Below, piece after piece: positions 16,867 to 26,411 of a DNA stretch of 64,000 nt (position 1 is the first letter of the stretch; every line of letters starts with the position of its first letter). Where the stretch lies: NCBI GenBank assembly GCA_964468475.1, contig CAYXUL010000003.1, positions 24,527 to 88,526 of the forward strand, read 5' to 3'. The translations under genes and the position numbers were made by a program. A model generated the notes under the pieces. It saw only the letters and a list, made by a program, of their open reading frames with translations, did not search any database and was not told the origin of the DNA. This DNA comes from JBECKX01 sp964468475. GTDB lineage: Bacteria; Zixibacteria; MSB-5A5; CAIYYT01.

Positions 16867-17853
16867 TCAACTTTCCTTAACTCGGGCCAACCAACTACTC
16901 AAATCGTCTCTGCGTCGTTCCAGGGGAAAATCATTCAGGATGCGTTTGCGGGCATTTTTTCCCAAGGTGCCGGGTTGAGCGAGGGCTCTCTTGACCGCTT
17001 GCGCGGTCTGCTCGATATCTCGATCAGGCAGTACAATTCCCGCATCACCGACTACTTCAGGTAAGGCATAGGCGTTACTCACTATGGGAATACACTCACA
17101 GAGCATTGCTTCGGCTACCGCACACGCAAAACTCTCGTGACGAGATAACTGAAGATAGATTGTCGCCGGGGCGAGGTGCTCAACTAATCTTTCGTAAGGA
17201 ATGGATCCGACAAATTTGACATTTGCGGCTGGCTCCCTGCCGAGCATCAGCCCGACATCAAGCCTTACATCCCCGATGTGCACAAAAGCAACTTCGGGGA
17301 GCAATTCTGCGACCAGTAGAAAATCCTTTATCCCCTTGATCTCCCAGCTTGTTCGGTTTACGGTGCCGATGGTAATGACCAGTTTTGACTTGATCGGTGG
17401 GGTGCTGCCAAGGATATCATCAAACCCGTGATAAATGCGCTGCACACGCGATGGAGAGACACGAAGGTTTTGGATCACTGATCGGCGTGAGCTTTCCGAG
17501 ACCACACTTATCCCGCTCGATAGGCGAAACAAAATCCGGGTGAACGCTGCATACAGCCGTCTCCTTCCTGATCCGTAATTGAACTCAGGAAGAGAGGCGG
17601 CTTCGTAACCGCCGATGATAACCGCCACTCGGGTTCTCAGCAGCCGCGCCAGAAGAGCAAGGGGAATAAATCTGGGGGTTGCAAACCAGAGCAGAAGTAG
17701 GTCTGCTGCAAGCAGCTTGCGGAAGTGCCTGAAGGAGTCGCGAATTCCGAATCCACGAAGAATGAATGCTTTGACTTCATTCTTTTCGGACAGAATGCGA
17801 ATATCTCTGTTAATGAATGAAGCGCCGTTTGCGCAGCCGACAACAATCTTCAC
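16867..17853 (-). CDS. GT4-type glycosyltransferase
   Basis: A 328-residue GT-B-fold glycosyltransferase (glycosyl transferases group 1). The C-terminal nucleotide-sugar domain shows VITIGTVNRTSWEIKGIKDF, VKFVGSIPYERLVEHL, then the EX7E-type block RHESFACAVAEAMLCECIPI and NAYALPEVVGDAGIVLPDRD. The N-terminal acceptor domain is short. It probably adds a sugar to a polysaccharide or lipid-linked glycan on the cytoplasmic face of the membrane; donor and acceptor cannot be told. Start is GTG 17853. It is not within a visible polysaccharide locus; the gene at 17896 lies 42 bases upstream on the same strand. Confidence 0.88.
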   Translation of the reverse strand: MKIVVGCANGASFINRDIRILSEKNEVKAFILRGFGIRDSFRHFRKLLAADLLLLWFATPRFIPLALLARLLRTRVAVIIGGYEAASLPEFNYGSGRRRLYAAFTRILFRLSSGISVVSESSRRSVIQNLRVSPSRVQRIYHGFDDILGSTPPIKSKLVITIGTVNRTSWEIKGIKDFLLVAELLPEVAFVHIGDVRLDVGLMLGREPAANVKFVGSIPYERLVEHLAPATIYLQLSRHESFACAVAEAMLCECIPIVSNAYALPEVVGDAGIVLPDRDIEQTAQAVKRALAQPGTLGKNARKRILNDFPLERRRDDLSSWLARVKES

Positions 17854-17895
17854 AGCTGAAATGTAGCAGTATCAGTTGTCAGCGGCAATCCCCGA

Positions 17896-18588
17896 TTACT
17901 TCTGATCCTGCTTTATGACTTTCTCAGGCTTGGGCGCCGGCTTGGTTCGAGTCGCCGTAGTATCACGAAATACAGGAAGAGCCACGTTTTCTATCACGTT
18001 GCCGGCTGAATCGGAAACAACAAACGTGTAATTGGTGTCGGCGCCGTCAACTTTCCAGCCGTCGACTTTCATCTGCTCGCCGTGATCGGAGACCGTCTGC
18101 CAGGCATTCGTTGCCTGGTATCTCTGCTCGAACTTTTCCGGCGGGCGGACAATCTGCACCACGTAACGACGATCAGGAGTGTGGTAAGCAAATGCCAGAT
18201 ACCTGCTGTCAGGGGTCCACTGCGCTCCGAAGAAGTTGGTCTTAATGCTGTAAAGGAGAAACTTCATGTATTCCTCCTTGGGGGCGAGGACTCCCATCCA
18301 CTGGTCCCCTTCTCCCGCGGCAAACGCAGCATAATTCCCATCCGGAGAAACGGCGAGAAAATGGAATTTCTTATTGTTGAATTTCTCAAAACGCGAGCGG
18401 GGCAAATATTCCGGGACAGTGTCAGGCATCAGCTCAATCGAAGTTACTGTTTCACCGGCCGGAGCCGACTTAATGGCAGTACTGTCATCGCTCAGATAGT
18501 ACGGTTGCGTATTCTTCCATTGGGAAAATCCCAGTCCGTACATTGTCAGAGTAGAGATCAGCGCAATTAAGAGAATTCGCAATTTCAT
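17896..18588 (-). CDS. Exported protein with TolB/WD40-like PD40 repeats
   Basis: A 230-residue protein with an N-terminal signal (LRILLIALISTLTMYGLGFS) and two recognisable PD40-type blades: FHFLAVSPDGNYAAFAAGE near residue 75 and FGAQWTPDSRYLAFAYHT near residue 120. Only part of a propeller is present, so it may be a small domain of the same fold. The C-terminus is lysine and proline rich (KPAPKPEKVIKQDQK), looking like a linker or surface tail. Start ATG has GGAGGA upstream. Role unknown; probably periplasmic. Confidence 0.7.
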   Translation of the reverse strand: MKLRILLIALISTLTMYGLGFSQWKNTQPYYLSDDSTAIKSAPAGETVTSIELMPDTVPEYLPRSRFEKFNNKKFHFLAVSPDGNYAAFAAGEGDQWMGVLAPKEEYMKFLLYSIKTNFFGAQWTPDSRYLAFAYHTPDRRYVVQIVRPPEKFEQRYQATNAWQTVSDHGEQMKVDGWKVDGADTNYTFVVSDSAGNVIENVALPVFRDTTATRTKPAPKPEKVIKQDQK

Positions 18589-18768
18589 CTGTAGATTGTC
18601 CTCCGTACCCGTTTATCAGTAAATCAGCTATTTATACAACACAAGACCGCTGAGGACGATAAGAAGATCGGTCAAGCGGATGGAAGTTGCGAACCACTGT
18701 CAGCAGACAGGCTGGTCGTGCGCGTTACTCCCTGCATTCCAATGACTTATACTTACGGGCTGTTTGGA

Positions 18769-20058
18769 TTATCCTACCAGCACCTTTTCGAGGCGTTCGG
18801 CGATATAGTCGGCTTCCTCCTCAGAAATAATCAGAGGTGGTGAGATCCGAATCGTGTGGTGGTGGCTGTCGTTGGCGAGCAGGTCAAGCTTGAGCAGTTC
18901 GCGGCAATAGACCATAGCGTCGCCGTTCTTGACTTCAACGCCGATGAACAACCCGAGCCCGCGCACCTCTTTAACATGCTCCGAGCGCTCGGCAATTTTC
19001 TCTATTCTGGCTTTGAGGTACTTGCCCATCTTCTCAGATTTTTCCGAGAGATGCTCGCGTTCAAAAACGTCAAGAGCTGCAATCCCGGCAGCCATTGCCA
19101 GAGAATAGCCGCCATAAGTTGAGCCGTCGGTACCCGGCTGGAACACCAGGTCCATCAGCTTGCTGTTCGTGACGATGGCAGAAAGCGGCACCAGCCCACC
19201 CGAGATCGCCTTGCCGAGCACGACCACATCGGGAATTATATCTTCATGCTGGAAGGCGAAATTCTTGCCGGTACGTCCCATGCCAACCTGGATTTCGTCG
19301 AAAATCAGAATCAGGTCGTTCTGGTCGGCTAGTTCGCGCAGACCTTTGAGAAAGCCTGCCGGCGGGATGTTCATCCCTCCCTCACCCTGCATCGGTTCGA
19401 CCAGGATTCCGCAGGTGTTCTTATTGATCAGTTTCTTCACGTCGTCAAGGTCGCCATACCTGGCGGTCTTGAATCCCGGCGTGAGCGGGCCAAAGCCCTC
19501 TTTATACTTGGGAGTATCTGCAAAGGAGATAATCGTAATCATACGACCGTGGAAATTTCCGCCGAAGACGATGATCTCCTGCTTGCCGTCTTCGATGCCC
19601 TTCTCCTTGTAGCCGTACTTACGCGCCACCTTGATAGCAGTCTCAACCGATTCGACGCCGCCGTTTTTGCAAAGGGCTTTGTTGCCGTTGTCGCCGAAGC
19701 GTAATCCTATTTGGGGAACCAGATTGCACAGCTTCTCGAGAAAGAGCGAGCGGATATCGGTATAGATAACGTTGGAAAGGACGGACGCATATCCATTCTG
19801 CATCGCCGCAACCAACGCCTTCACTATGTCGGGATGATGGTGACCGGGATTGGCAGCGGAGTATGCAGAGAGACAGTCCAAAATCTTGCGGCCGTCGCGA
19901 GTATACAGCCACGCACCCTCAGCTTTGCGGATGACGGATTTCAGGCGACCGTAATGGTTAGCGCCGTAGATCTTGTCTAATTCAAAAACTCTTTCATCCG
20001 TTATATCTGAAAAGCCCACCTTCGCGGCTGGCTGCGTTGAAACAGACTCGTAGGCCAT
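18769..20058 (-). CDS. rocD: Class III aminotransferase, ornithine--oxo-acid transaminase type
   Basis: A 429-residue PLP enzyme. The Schiff-base lysine is K283 (VVLGKAISGG), with the PLP-binding DEIQVGMGRTGK at 254-265 and EPMQGEGGM at 221-229. The N-terminal block GAWLYTRDGRKILDCLSAYS followed by AANPGHHHP is close to ornithine aminotransferases, which convert ornithine and 2-oxoglutarate to glutamate semialdehyde and glutamate. Class III members interchange substrates (acetylornithine, GABA, lysine), so the symbol is tentative. It is monocistronic in appearance. Start ATG with GGAG about ten bases upstream. Confidence 0.8.
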   Translation of the reverse strand: MAYESVSTQPAAKVGFSDITDERVFELDKIYGANHYGRLKSVIRKAEGAWLYTRDGRKILDCLSAYSAANPGHHHPDIVKALVAAMQNGYASVLSNVIYTDIRSLFLEKLCNLVPQIGLRFGDNGNKALCKNGGVESVETAIKVARKYGYKEKGIEDGKQEIIVFGGNFHGRMITIISFADTPKYKEGFGPLTPGFKTARYGDLDDVKKLINKNTCGILVEPMQGEGGMNIPPAGFLKGLRELADQNDLILIFDEIQVGMGRTGKNFAFQHEDIIPDVVVLGKAISGGLVPLSAIVTNSKLMDLVFQPGTDGSTYGGYSLAMAAGIAALDVFEREHLSEKSEKMGKYLKARIEKIAERSEHVKEVRGLGLFIGVEVKNGDAMVYCRELLKLDLLANDSHHHTIRISPPLIISEEEADYIAERLEKVLVG

Positions 20059-20283
20059 ACTTCATCATCTCCAACTGAATAAGGTCGCAAATTTCACGGT
20101 CATGCGCTGCCTGAAGGCAGCTATCTATCCTACTAGAAATTGCGCCAAAGTCAACAGCTTTGTAAACAGCGAGGCGCCACTGTTAAGCAATTATGCAGGA
20201 GTACGGATTATTCTATGGCCCCAGCCCATCCTTTGGAAGTTCTAATGAGTTTGCAGAGTCGACCGACCTGTACGCGTCTAACC

Positions 20284-20364
20284 TCAGCCCCCGCCGCGTT
20301 TCATCCAGTAGATGTAAAAAACCACCATTCCAACAAATACGACTATGGTCAACCAATCACTCAT
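20284..20364 (-). CDS. Candidate 26-residue single-helix membrane microprotein
   Basis: An ATG-to-TGA frame encoding MSDWLTIVVFVGMVVFYIYW followed by MKRGGG. It is one perfect transmembrane helix with acidic N-terminus and basic C-terminus, as expected for an Nout-Cin or similar small protein. Found in the 400-base space between the YjbQ-like gene and the aminotransferase, on the same strand as both. The upstream AGAAGTG is only a weak ribosome binding site. Compositionally it looks designed by selection and not random, but its small size keeps confidence moderate. Confidence 0.45.
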   Translation of the reverse strand: MSDWLTIVVFVGMVVFYIYWMKRGGG

Positions 20365-20462
20365 ATCACTTCTAAAACGGCTTTGCGGTAGAGGAGTTCC
20401 TCGGAGTTAGAGCTTTGCAGCATCTACCATGCATTGCTTCAGAGAATAGGAAGTTTTGCATT

Positions 20463-20879
20463 TTAGCCCATTACCTGAACCACTATTTCACGCTGGCGCG
20501 GACGGTTATCGAATTCGAGCAGAACGATCTGCTGCCACGTGCCCAGCACCAACCGCCCTCCGGAAAGGGGACAGGTAAAGGAAGCGCCCACCAACGCGGC
20601 TCGCAGGTGCGAAAAGCCGTTGCCATCCCCCCAGGTCTTGTCGTGCTCGTAGCTAATATTGGAAGGGATCAGTTTTTCGAACAGCTCCGGCAAATCCTTC
20701 TGAAGCCCCGGTTCATATTCAATAGTGGTAATCGCCGCTGTCGAGCCGGGCACGAAGGTGAGAACGGTACCATCCGTAATCCCAGAATTTTGTGCGGCTT
20801 CAGCAACCTTGGGTGTAAGGTCGAGGATATCGCCGTCACCGGAGGTGGATACCTTAATGCCGAAAGATTTGACGGTCAA
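20463..20879 (-). CDS. YjbQ/UPF0047-family protein
   Basis: About 138 residues of the UPF0047 family, a compact trimeric fold reported to have weak thiamin phosphate synthase activity. Conserved features are GTVLTFVPGSTAAITTIEYE, a block with the conserved histidine HDKTWGDGNGFSHLRAALVG, and GTWQQIVLLEFDNRPRQREI. An ATG at 20885 is only one base from AAGGAG, so the TTG at 20879, seven bases after it, is the likelier start. The gene is followed by the candidate microprotein and the aminotransferase. Physiological role unsettled. Confidence 0.9.
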   Translation of the reverse strand: MTVKSFGIKVSTSGDGDILDLTPKVAEAAQNSGITDGTVLTFVPGSTAAITTIEYEPGLQKDLPELFEKLIPSNISYEHDKTWGDGNGFSHLRAALVGASFTCPLSGGRLVLGTWQQIVLLEFDNRPRQREIVVQVMG

Positions 20880-21059
20880 GCGCATGCTCCTTGAGATTAG
20901 ATGAACCCAATGGTGGTAAATATACGACGAGAAGTCAAGGAGCTGGCGGTGGTACCGTGGCAGGAGTTGGAGACTCCTGCCCTTGGAATACTCGATAGTT
21001 AGTCTACTCCTCCCACACCGGTTTCCCGATTTTGCCGATGAAGAGGATCGACTGCCAGC

Positions 21060-22763
21060 CTAGATTTCCCCCAGTTGCTGCAGCGAATCAATCAAAGCGA
21101 ATCTTTTGATTTTGCGGGTGGAGGTTTTGGGGAGTTCTTCGGTGAGAACGATGACATCCTTGACGCGCTTGTAATCGGAGAGTTGTTCGCACATCTCGGA
21201 GACTTCGAGACGCATTAGTTGACGCAGTTCCTCGTCGGAGAGTTTTTCTTCGGGGAAGCGCTCTGCCAGGAAATCAAAATCGGGCACCACCACGGCGATT
21301 GGCTCCTGGCCGGTGCTTTTCTTGCGCGGAACCACCGCACATTCCAGCACGAGTGGAGATGAATCGATGACCGCCTCGATTTCCTCCGGGTAGATATTCT
21401 TCCCGGCAGCGCTGACAATCACGTTCTTCTTGCGGCCGGTGATGTGGATATGCCCTTTATCATCGAGGCACCCGAGATCGCCGGTTGCGAAATAGCCATC
21501 CTTCATCACGGCGCTGGTCGCTTCCGGGTTTTCGTAGTAACCCATCATGATCATCTTGCCCTTAACTGCGATCTCGCCGATGCCCTTCTCGTTAGGATTG
21601 ACAATCTTGACGTCTACTCCGGGAAGAGGCGTGCCTACGGAAGCGTAGTTGTTGTTCTTCGGGCAATTTACGGCCAAGACCGGCGAGGTTTCCGACAGGC
21701 CATAACCCTGCAATAGCGTGATGCCGAGGTTGTTGAAGAAGCGCGAAATGTCAGGATCAATGGCAGCGCCGCCGGAGATTAGCAGCCGTATCGAGTCGAG
21801 GCCGGCCTTCTTGCGCAGCGATTTGAAGATGATCTTACCGGCCGCCCGATTGAACAGCGCCTTGGAGACGTCGGAAAACTTCTGTCCCAGGTCCACGTAG
21901 AGCTGTGTCGCCCATGCTTTCTTCGCCAGGGAACGTCTAATCCCCGAATACATTTTTTCGTAAAGCAGCGGCACACCGCACATCAGCGTCGCGCCGACAC
22001 GCTCGATATCCATCATCAGCTGAGCTGATTTCAAAGACCTGACGTAGAGGATTGATGCACCCTGTGCCAGCGGATAGATCATACCGCAGGTGGCTTCAAA
22101 TGTATGATAGAGAGGAAGCACGGAGAGAAAACGATCTTCCGGGCCCACGTCGAGACGCCCGCGCACGGCCTCAATGTCGGCAACTATATTTGCATGCGAA
22201 AGCATCACGCCCTTGGAATCGCCCATAGTCCCGGAAGTGAAGATCAGCAGTGCGAGGTCCTCCGGTCTGCGCTTCGACGGCTCATAGCCGAGCCCCTTGC
22301 CCAGTTTCAGAAGCTTGGTAAGTGAGAGCCCATCGCGTTCTTTAGGCGGGCCCGTATCGAGGCGGTCGACCAACACCATGTCGGGATAGGGATCTGCGAG
22401 AGTCTGCAATTCCTGGAGATCGTCGAAATTCACCCAGTCGCTGAAGAGGTACTTCATACCGGCGCGGGCGATGATACCGCGCAGCTCCAGCAGCTTCAGA
22501 TTGGGATCAAGGGGGACCACCACACCGCCGGCAGCGAGAATGGCCATGTAAGTGATCGACCACTCCGGCTTGTTGGTAGCATAGAGCCCGATGCGATCGC
22601 CCGGCGCCAGACCCAGCTTCCTGATTCCAGCAGCAATGGTCTTGATCTTTTCACCAAGCTCCAGGTAGGTCATCGGGTTTATTTGGTCGCCCGATCTAAC
22701 CCAGAACGCAGTTCTCTCCGCAAACTTACCTGCGGACTCGAACACCAAATCGTGGATGAGCAT
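21060..22763 (-). CDS. AMP-forming long-chain fatty-acid--CoA ligase
   Basis: A 567-residue member of the adenylate-forming (ANL) superfamily, FadD-like, activating a carboxylic acid to acyl-AMP and then acyl-CoA. The phosphate loop LLIFTSGTMGDSKGVMLSHAN spans about residue 175-195; further blocks are VLPLYHTFEATCGMIYPL, GYGLSETSPVLAVN, and FATGDLGCLDDKGHIHITGR followed by the lysine-rich hinge KKNVIV. The catalytic C-terminal lysine lies in LPKTSTRKIKR. Chain-length specificity cannot be read, but the AMP-binding region is closest in feel to long-chain enzymes. ATG start; the ribosome binding site is weak. Confidence 0.92.
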   Translation of the reverse strand: MLIHDLVFESAGKFAERTAFWVRSGDQINPMTYLELGEKIKTIAAGIRKLGLAPGDRIGLYATNKPEWSITYMAILAAGGVVVPLDPNLKLLELRGIIARAGMKYLFSDWVNFDDLQELQTLADPYPDMVLVDRLDTGPPKERDGLSLTKLLKLGKGLGYEPSKRRPEDLALLIFTSGTMGDSKGVMLSHANIVADIEAVRGRLDVGPEDRFLSVLPLYHTFEATCGMIYPLAQGASILYVRSLKSAQLMMDIERVGATLMCGVPLLYEKMYSGIRRSLAKKAWATQLYVDLGQKFSDVSKALFNRAAGKIIFKSLRKKAGLDSIRLLISGGAAIDPDISRFFNNLGITLLQGYGLSETSPVLAVNCPKNNNYASVGTPLPGVDVKIVNPNEKGIGEIAVKGKMIMMGYYENPEATSAVMKDGYFATGDLGCLDDKGHIHITGRKKNVIVSAAGKNIYPEEIEAVIDSSPLVLECAVVPRKKSTGQEPIAVVVPDFDFLAERFPEEKLSDEELRQLMRLEVSEMCEQLSDYKRVKDVIVLTEELPKTSTRKIKRFALIDSLQQLGEI

Positions 22764-22838
22764 TGCGGCACCAAATTAAGTCTGCTCAATACTTGTAGTC
22801 AAACACTTTGAAAGCGTCCTGAACTACATACTTATAGA

Positions 22839-22866
22839 CAAAAGGCCCCGCTTCGCAGCGGGGCCT
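22839..22866 (-). terminator. Intrinsic terminator of the pilus operon
   Basis: On the minus strand AGGCCCCGCT and AGCGGGGCCT form a 10-bp GC-rich stem around a four-base loop and run into TTTTGTCT. It lies about 60 bases after the stop of the last gene (22927-25035) and closes the pilM-to-lipoprotein unit before the acyl-CoA ligase gene. Confidence 0.9.
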
Positions 22867-22926
22867 CATCAGACAGGGTTTCCAAACCAATGCGAGTCTG
22901 GATATTTTCAGTATAGTTATGCCAAC

Positions 22927-25035
22927 CTACTGAGCGTATTTTACCTGGACTTTCTTGGCAAAACTGACGTTTCCGCGCGGGTCCTGATCATTTACGGTGA
23001 TCACCGCAGCGCCCTCAGCGCCGGGAGCCGTAAAGAACAGATTGGCTTCGCCGTATTTATTGGTTACCGCAGAGTTCGAACTGAGCGTACCGTAACTCGT
23101 GGTAATCTGCAGCTGGTGCCCGCCGAGCGGATTGCCCGGACGATCCTGCACGACAATCGTGAAAGGTACCGTTGTACCAGGTTCTATTTCGGCATCTATG
23201 TCGATGGACGAATTCTTGACGTAGGTGTCACCGGTCAGAAAATTCGTGGTAAACGTCGTCTGCGGACCGAGTACTCCCCCTGCCTGCACGGTAACCACGG
23301 AAACCGCTCCGATACCGTCATCAGGTGAAACGGGCGAATAGTCAAGCTGAAGAACGTCGGAGACGTACTCGCTCTTGGCAAGAGAGCCATTGCAGCCGTC
23401 AGAAGTCGTCGCGTTTGCGATCGTACCAAAATCGTAATTAAACTCGACCGGCGTAGCGGATTCGACGTAGTTGCCGTTGACGTCGGTGACGTAGACGAAA
23501 ACCAATCCCTTGTCGGCGCCATCAGCTACCAGCGAGCTGGGATGCTGCGTTACCACGGCTGTAGTTGCCGGGCCGGAGCTGATAAAGGCAACCGTGTCGC
23601 CGAGATTACCTCCGTCGGTTTCGACAAAGATATTTACGATACCGTCGTTTCGCGGATTGCCCGAGTACCAGGTCGATTTCGCAATTCCCTTGGGGCCGCC
23701 TACTCCGGTCAGGCCCTCAGCAATCACGAAGCCCTCTTCAGTACTGAACCAGACGGCTGTTGAATCAGGTACCGGGTTGCCCCACGTGTCGGAGACGTTT
23801 ACACTTATCACATTCTGCACGTTCATGAAATCCCAGGCGCGAACATTACAATTGTCAGCTCCGACTGTCATGTTTTCCGGCGGACCGGCGTTCACGACCA
23901 ACTGCGTCACCTCGGACAGCACTGTGCCGTTCGAGGCAAGGCATCTTATAGTTCCTGAGATCGTTCCAGAATAAACGGTAAAGGTCGCGGCTCCTGACGC
24001 ATCGGTATAGGCCGTTACGGGGCCAATGTCCTGGCCTTCGATATTCTCCCCGCCGCCGGGGCCGGCAGTGATGCTCAAATCTATCGGAATACCGTCCGGG
24101 ACCGTAGCGCCAAACTCATCGTAGGCAACAGCGGTCACTGTTGCAAACTCGATGCCACCCACGCCGCGAACGCGCAAATCTTCCCCGTCAGTTGAGAGGG
24201 TAATGGAAGCAACACTCGTGCTCGCTTCGAGATGGAGCGGAGTCTCGGCGAATTCGGTACCGTCCGCATCAGTCATTGTTGCATGAATATATACCGTTGT
24301 CGCAACGTGACCCGCTTCATACTGGGCTGTCGCGGTACCACCGCTGGTAGTGACGCTGCGTGGGATATTTCCGATCGGGTCCCAGTCATTATTGAAATTG
24401 TAGTCGGTAAGCAGTTCATCGACGCCCTCGGTCCAGTGTCCGTCTGAGTCGGCATCACGGAAACGCTCTCCAGCCGCGAGTTCAACCACAGTGCCATCCG
24501 GAACCGGGTTACCACTGGCGTCTTCGGCGGTGATCGTAATGTCGACGACATCTGTGCCGTTGGCTGTCGCTAGTGAGGGTGTCATTTCCAGGAGCAGACG
24601 ATCAGACGAAACGGAACCGTCGGTAATGCTCAACAGAATTGAGCGCTGCGCGGCGCCGGAACTTACCTGCAATGTCGCATCCCCTTTAGCGGTAGAGGTA
24701 AACACGCTCGCCGCTGATCCGTCGGTATTGGTAACCGCCGAGGTCGGTGTAAAGTAACCCGCGGAAGACGGTGTCACGGCGAAGGTCACTTCCTGACCGC
24801 TTAACGCTGCACCACTCTGATCAACTACGGTGGCCTCCACGACCGACGTCTCGCCTATCTGGATTTCGGAAGATGGCGTCGACGTAAACGACTGAATCGT
24901 TGCCTGGCTGCTACCGCCACCGGTGGTGGTTGTCACTGAGTTGTCACCGCAACCTGCCACCAGGAATAACAGCGCTGTCGCCACAATCGCGAATGTAATC
25001 CAAACGAATTGTTTATTTGCCTTAATGTGTCGCAT
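22927..25035 (-). CDS. Lipoprotein with tandem Ig-like (Big_1-type) domains
   Basis: A 702-residue lipoprotein: lipobox LLFLVAGC with the acylated cysteine at residue 29, then a threonine-glycine linker and a series of bacterial Ig-like domains of the invasin/intimin type. Repeated signatures are VVEATVVDQSGAALSGQEVTFAV, VVDITITAEDASGNPVPDGT, VTAVAYDEFGATVPDGIPI and VFVYVTDVNGNYVESATPVEF, each followed by TDASGAATFTVYSG-like turns. One insertion (RDADSDGHWTEGVDELLTDY) looks like a calcium-binding loop. It is the last gene of the pilus operon, 55 bases after the secretin. That position suggests a surface rod or adhesin linked to the pilus, but no such role is known for it. Confidence 0.85.
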   Translation of the reverse strand: MRHIKANKQFVWITFAIVATALLFLVAGCGDNSVTTTTGGGSSQATIQSFTSTPSSEIQIGETSVVEATVVDQSGAALSGQEVTFAVTPSSAGYFTPTSAVTNTDGSAASVFTSTAKGDATLQVSSGAAQRSILLSITDGSVSSDRLLLEMTPSLATANGTDVVDITITAEDASGNPVPDGTVVELAAGERFRDADSDGHWTEGVDELLTDYNFNNDWDPIGNIPRSVTTSGGTATAQYEAGHVATTVYIHATMTDADGTEFAETPLHLEASTSVASITLSTDGEDLRVRGVGGIEFATVTAVAYDEFGATVPDGIPIDLSITAGPGGGENIEGQDIGPVTAYTDASGAATFTVYSGTISGTIRCLASNGTVLSEVTQLVVNAGPPENMTVGADNCNVRAWDFMNVQNVISVNVSDTWGNPVPDSTAVWFSTEEGFVIAEGLTGVGGPKGIAKSTWYSGNPRNDGIVNIFVETDGGNLGDTVAFISSGPATTAVVTQHPSSLVADGADKGLVFVYVTDVNGNYVESATPVEFNYDFGTIANATTSDGCNGSLAKSEYVSDVLQLDYSPVSPDDGIGAVSVVTVQAGGVLGPQTTFTTNFLTGDTYVKNSSIDIDAEIEPGTTVPFTIVVQDRPGNPLGGHQLQITTSYGTLSSNSAVTNKYGEANLFFTAPGAEGAAVITVNDQDPRGNVSFAKKVQVKYAQ

Positions 25036-25089
25036 AGTTCTTAAGTCTCCCTGCTCTTACTGAGTGGATATCACGCAATTTTCTGCCTG

Positions 25090-26394
25090 TTAATTGCCTT
25101 CGTCGCCCTGACCGCCACTCTCCGACATATCGTCGGAGGTAACAATTGTGGGAGTCACAAAAATGACGAGATCGCGGTTCTCCACTCGACTCTGGTTGTA
25201 GGTGAACAGCGCTCCAAGCAGAGGAATGTCCTTAAGAATCGGCACACCAGTCTTATTGTCGGTGAGATCCTGGGTCGTAAGACCGCCGATTACGGCTGTC
25301 TGGCCATTGTTCACGACAATCTGAGTCTGAGCATTGCTGGTGTTGATAATCACGCCGTTAGGATCAAACTGGTACGAGCTTCGCTCGGGGCTGAGATCCA
25401 TCAATATCTTGTTCGATTCGGTGATATGCGGCGTCACGCGCAGCAGCGTACCGACTTCCTCAAACGTGATCACCACGTTGCCCGCCTGGTCGAACTGTTT
25501 GACGGGAACCTTCTGACCCATCTGAATGCGCGCTTCCTTGTTATTGACAGTTGTAATTTCCGGATGTGCGATGACTTTACCGTTACCGTCGGCAACCAAA
25601 GCAGCGAGGGTAGCCTCCAACTGCCAGCCATCCTGCACGGTTGAGAATTTGAATGATCCGGCAGGATCGGAGACACGATTAAGTTTAGCGTTGGACTCCT
25701 GATTGTATTGTTTGCCGGAAGACGTGACTTTGAATCCGGTCGAAGACCAGTCGATGCCGTATTCCTGCAGTTTGGAGGTGGAAACCTCAATCATCTGCGT
25801 GGCAATCTTGATCTGCTCGGTAGCGTGATCGAGCTTGTCGACCAGGGTCGTGATTCGGTCTACGTTGCTCGGGACGTCGCGAACAACAAGATTGTTAGTC
25901 CGTTGGTCAACCTGCACCTTGCCACGCTCAGTCAGCAGAGGTGCAACCGTCTTCTGCAGATCCGCAGCCGAGGCGTTGTCTATCTTGAGAACCTTGGTCT
26001 CGAGATCGACCATCTTTTCCTGCTCGAATTTGTGTTTCTCCAGGCGGGAAACCTCGTCAAGATACTTATCTGTCGGCAGCACGCGGATGTAGTCGTTCTC
26101 CTCGACCGCAGTCAGTGAGTACGTTTTCGCGAGTATATGGAGGGCTTCCCTCCAGGTCACGCGCTTCAGACTTAAAGTGACTGTCCCCTGTACGTCAGGT
26201 GACGTCACGATATTGACTTGGCCATAATCGGCCAGGAAGTTCAGCACCGAGCGAATTTCAGCATTCTGAAAGCTGAGATTCTTGATGGGTGCTGAGGGGT
26301 CATCCTGCGCGTATGTAGTCGGCACCAGCGCTAGCAGCGAGAATGCCGCAACCAGTGATGCCAATGTCGCGGTAAAGAGTGTCTTTCGTATCAT
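25090..26394 (-). CDS. pilQ: Type IV pilus secretin, short PilQ without AMIN domain
   Basis: A 434-residue secretin forming the outer-membrane channel through which the pilus passes. After the signal peptide (cleavage after TTYAQ) come an STN/N0 domain (KNLSFQNAEIRSVLNFLADYG), an N1/KH-type domain (LQKTVAPLLTERGKVQVDQR) and the secretin barrel with VAIIGGLTTQ-like VIGGLTTQDLTD and VPILKDIPLLGALFTYNQ. The tail is DLVIFVTPTIVTSDDMSESG. Typical PilQ carries one or two AMIN domains at the N-terminus and is longer; here they are missing, and an AMIN domain is found in the preceding gene. Only 17 bases separate the two genes. Confidence 0.93.
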   Translation of the reverse strand: MIRKTLFTATLASLVAAFSLLALVPTTYAQDDPSAPIKNLSFQNAEIRSVLNFLADYGQVNIVTSPDVQGTVTLSLKRVTWREALHILAKTYSLTAVEENDYIRVLPTDKYLDEVSRLEKHKFEQEKMVDLETKVLKIDNASAADLQKTVAPLLTERGKVQVDQRTNNLVVRDVPSNVDRITTLVDKLDHATEQIKIATQMIEVSTSKLQEYGIDWSSTGFKVTSSGKQYNQESNAKLNRVSDPAGSFKFSTVQDGWQLEATLAALVADGNGKVIAHPEITTVNNKEARIQMGQKVPVKQFDQAGNVVITFEEVGTLLRVTPHITESNKILMDLSPERSSYQFDPNGVIINTSNAQTQIVVNNGQTAVIGGLTTQDLTDNKTGVPILKDIPLLGALFTYNQSRVENRDLVIFVTPTIVTSDDMSESGGQGDEGN

Positions 26395-26411
26395 CCCTAC
26401 CTCACTTATCC

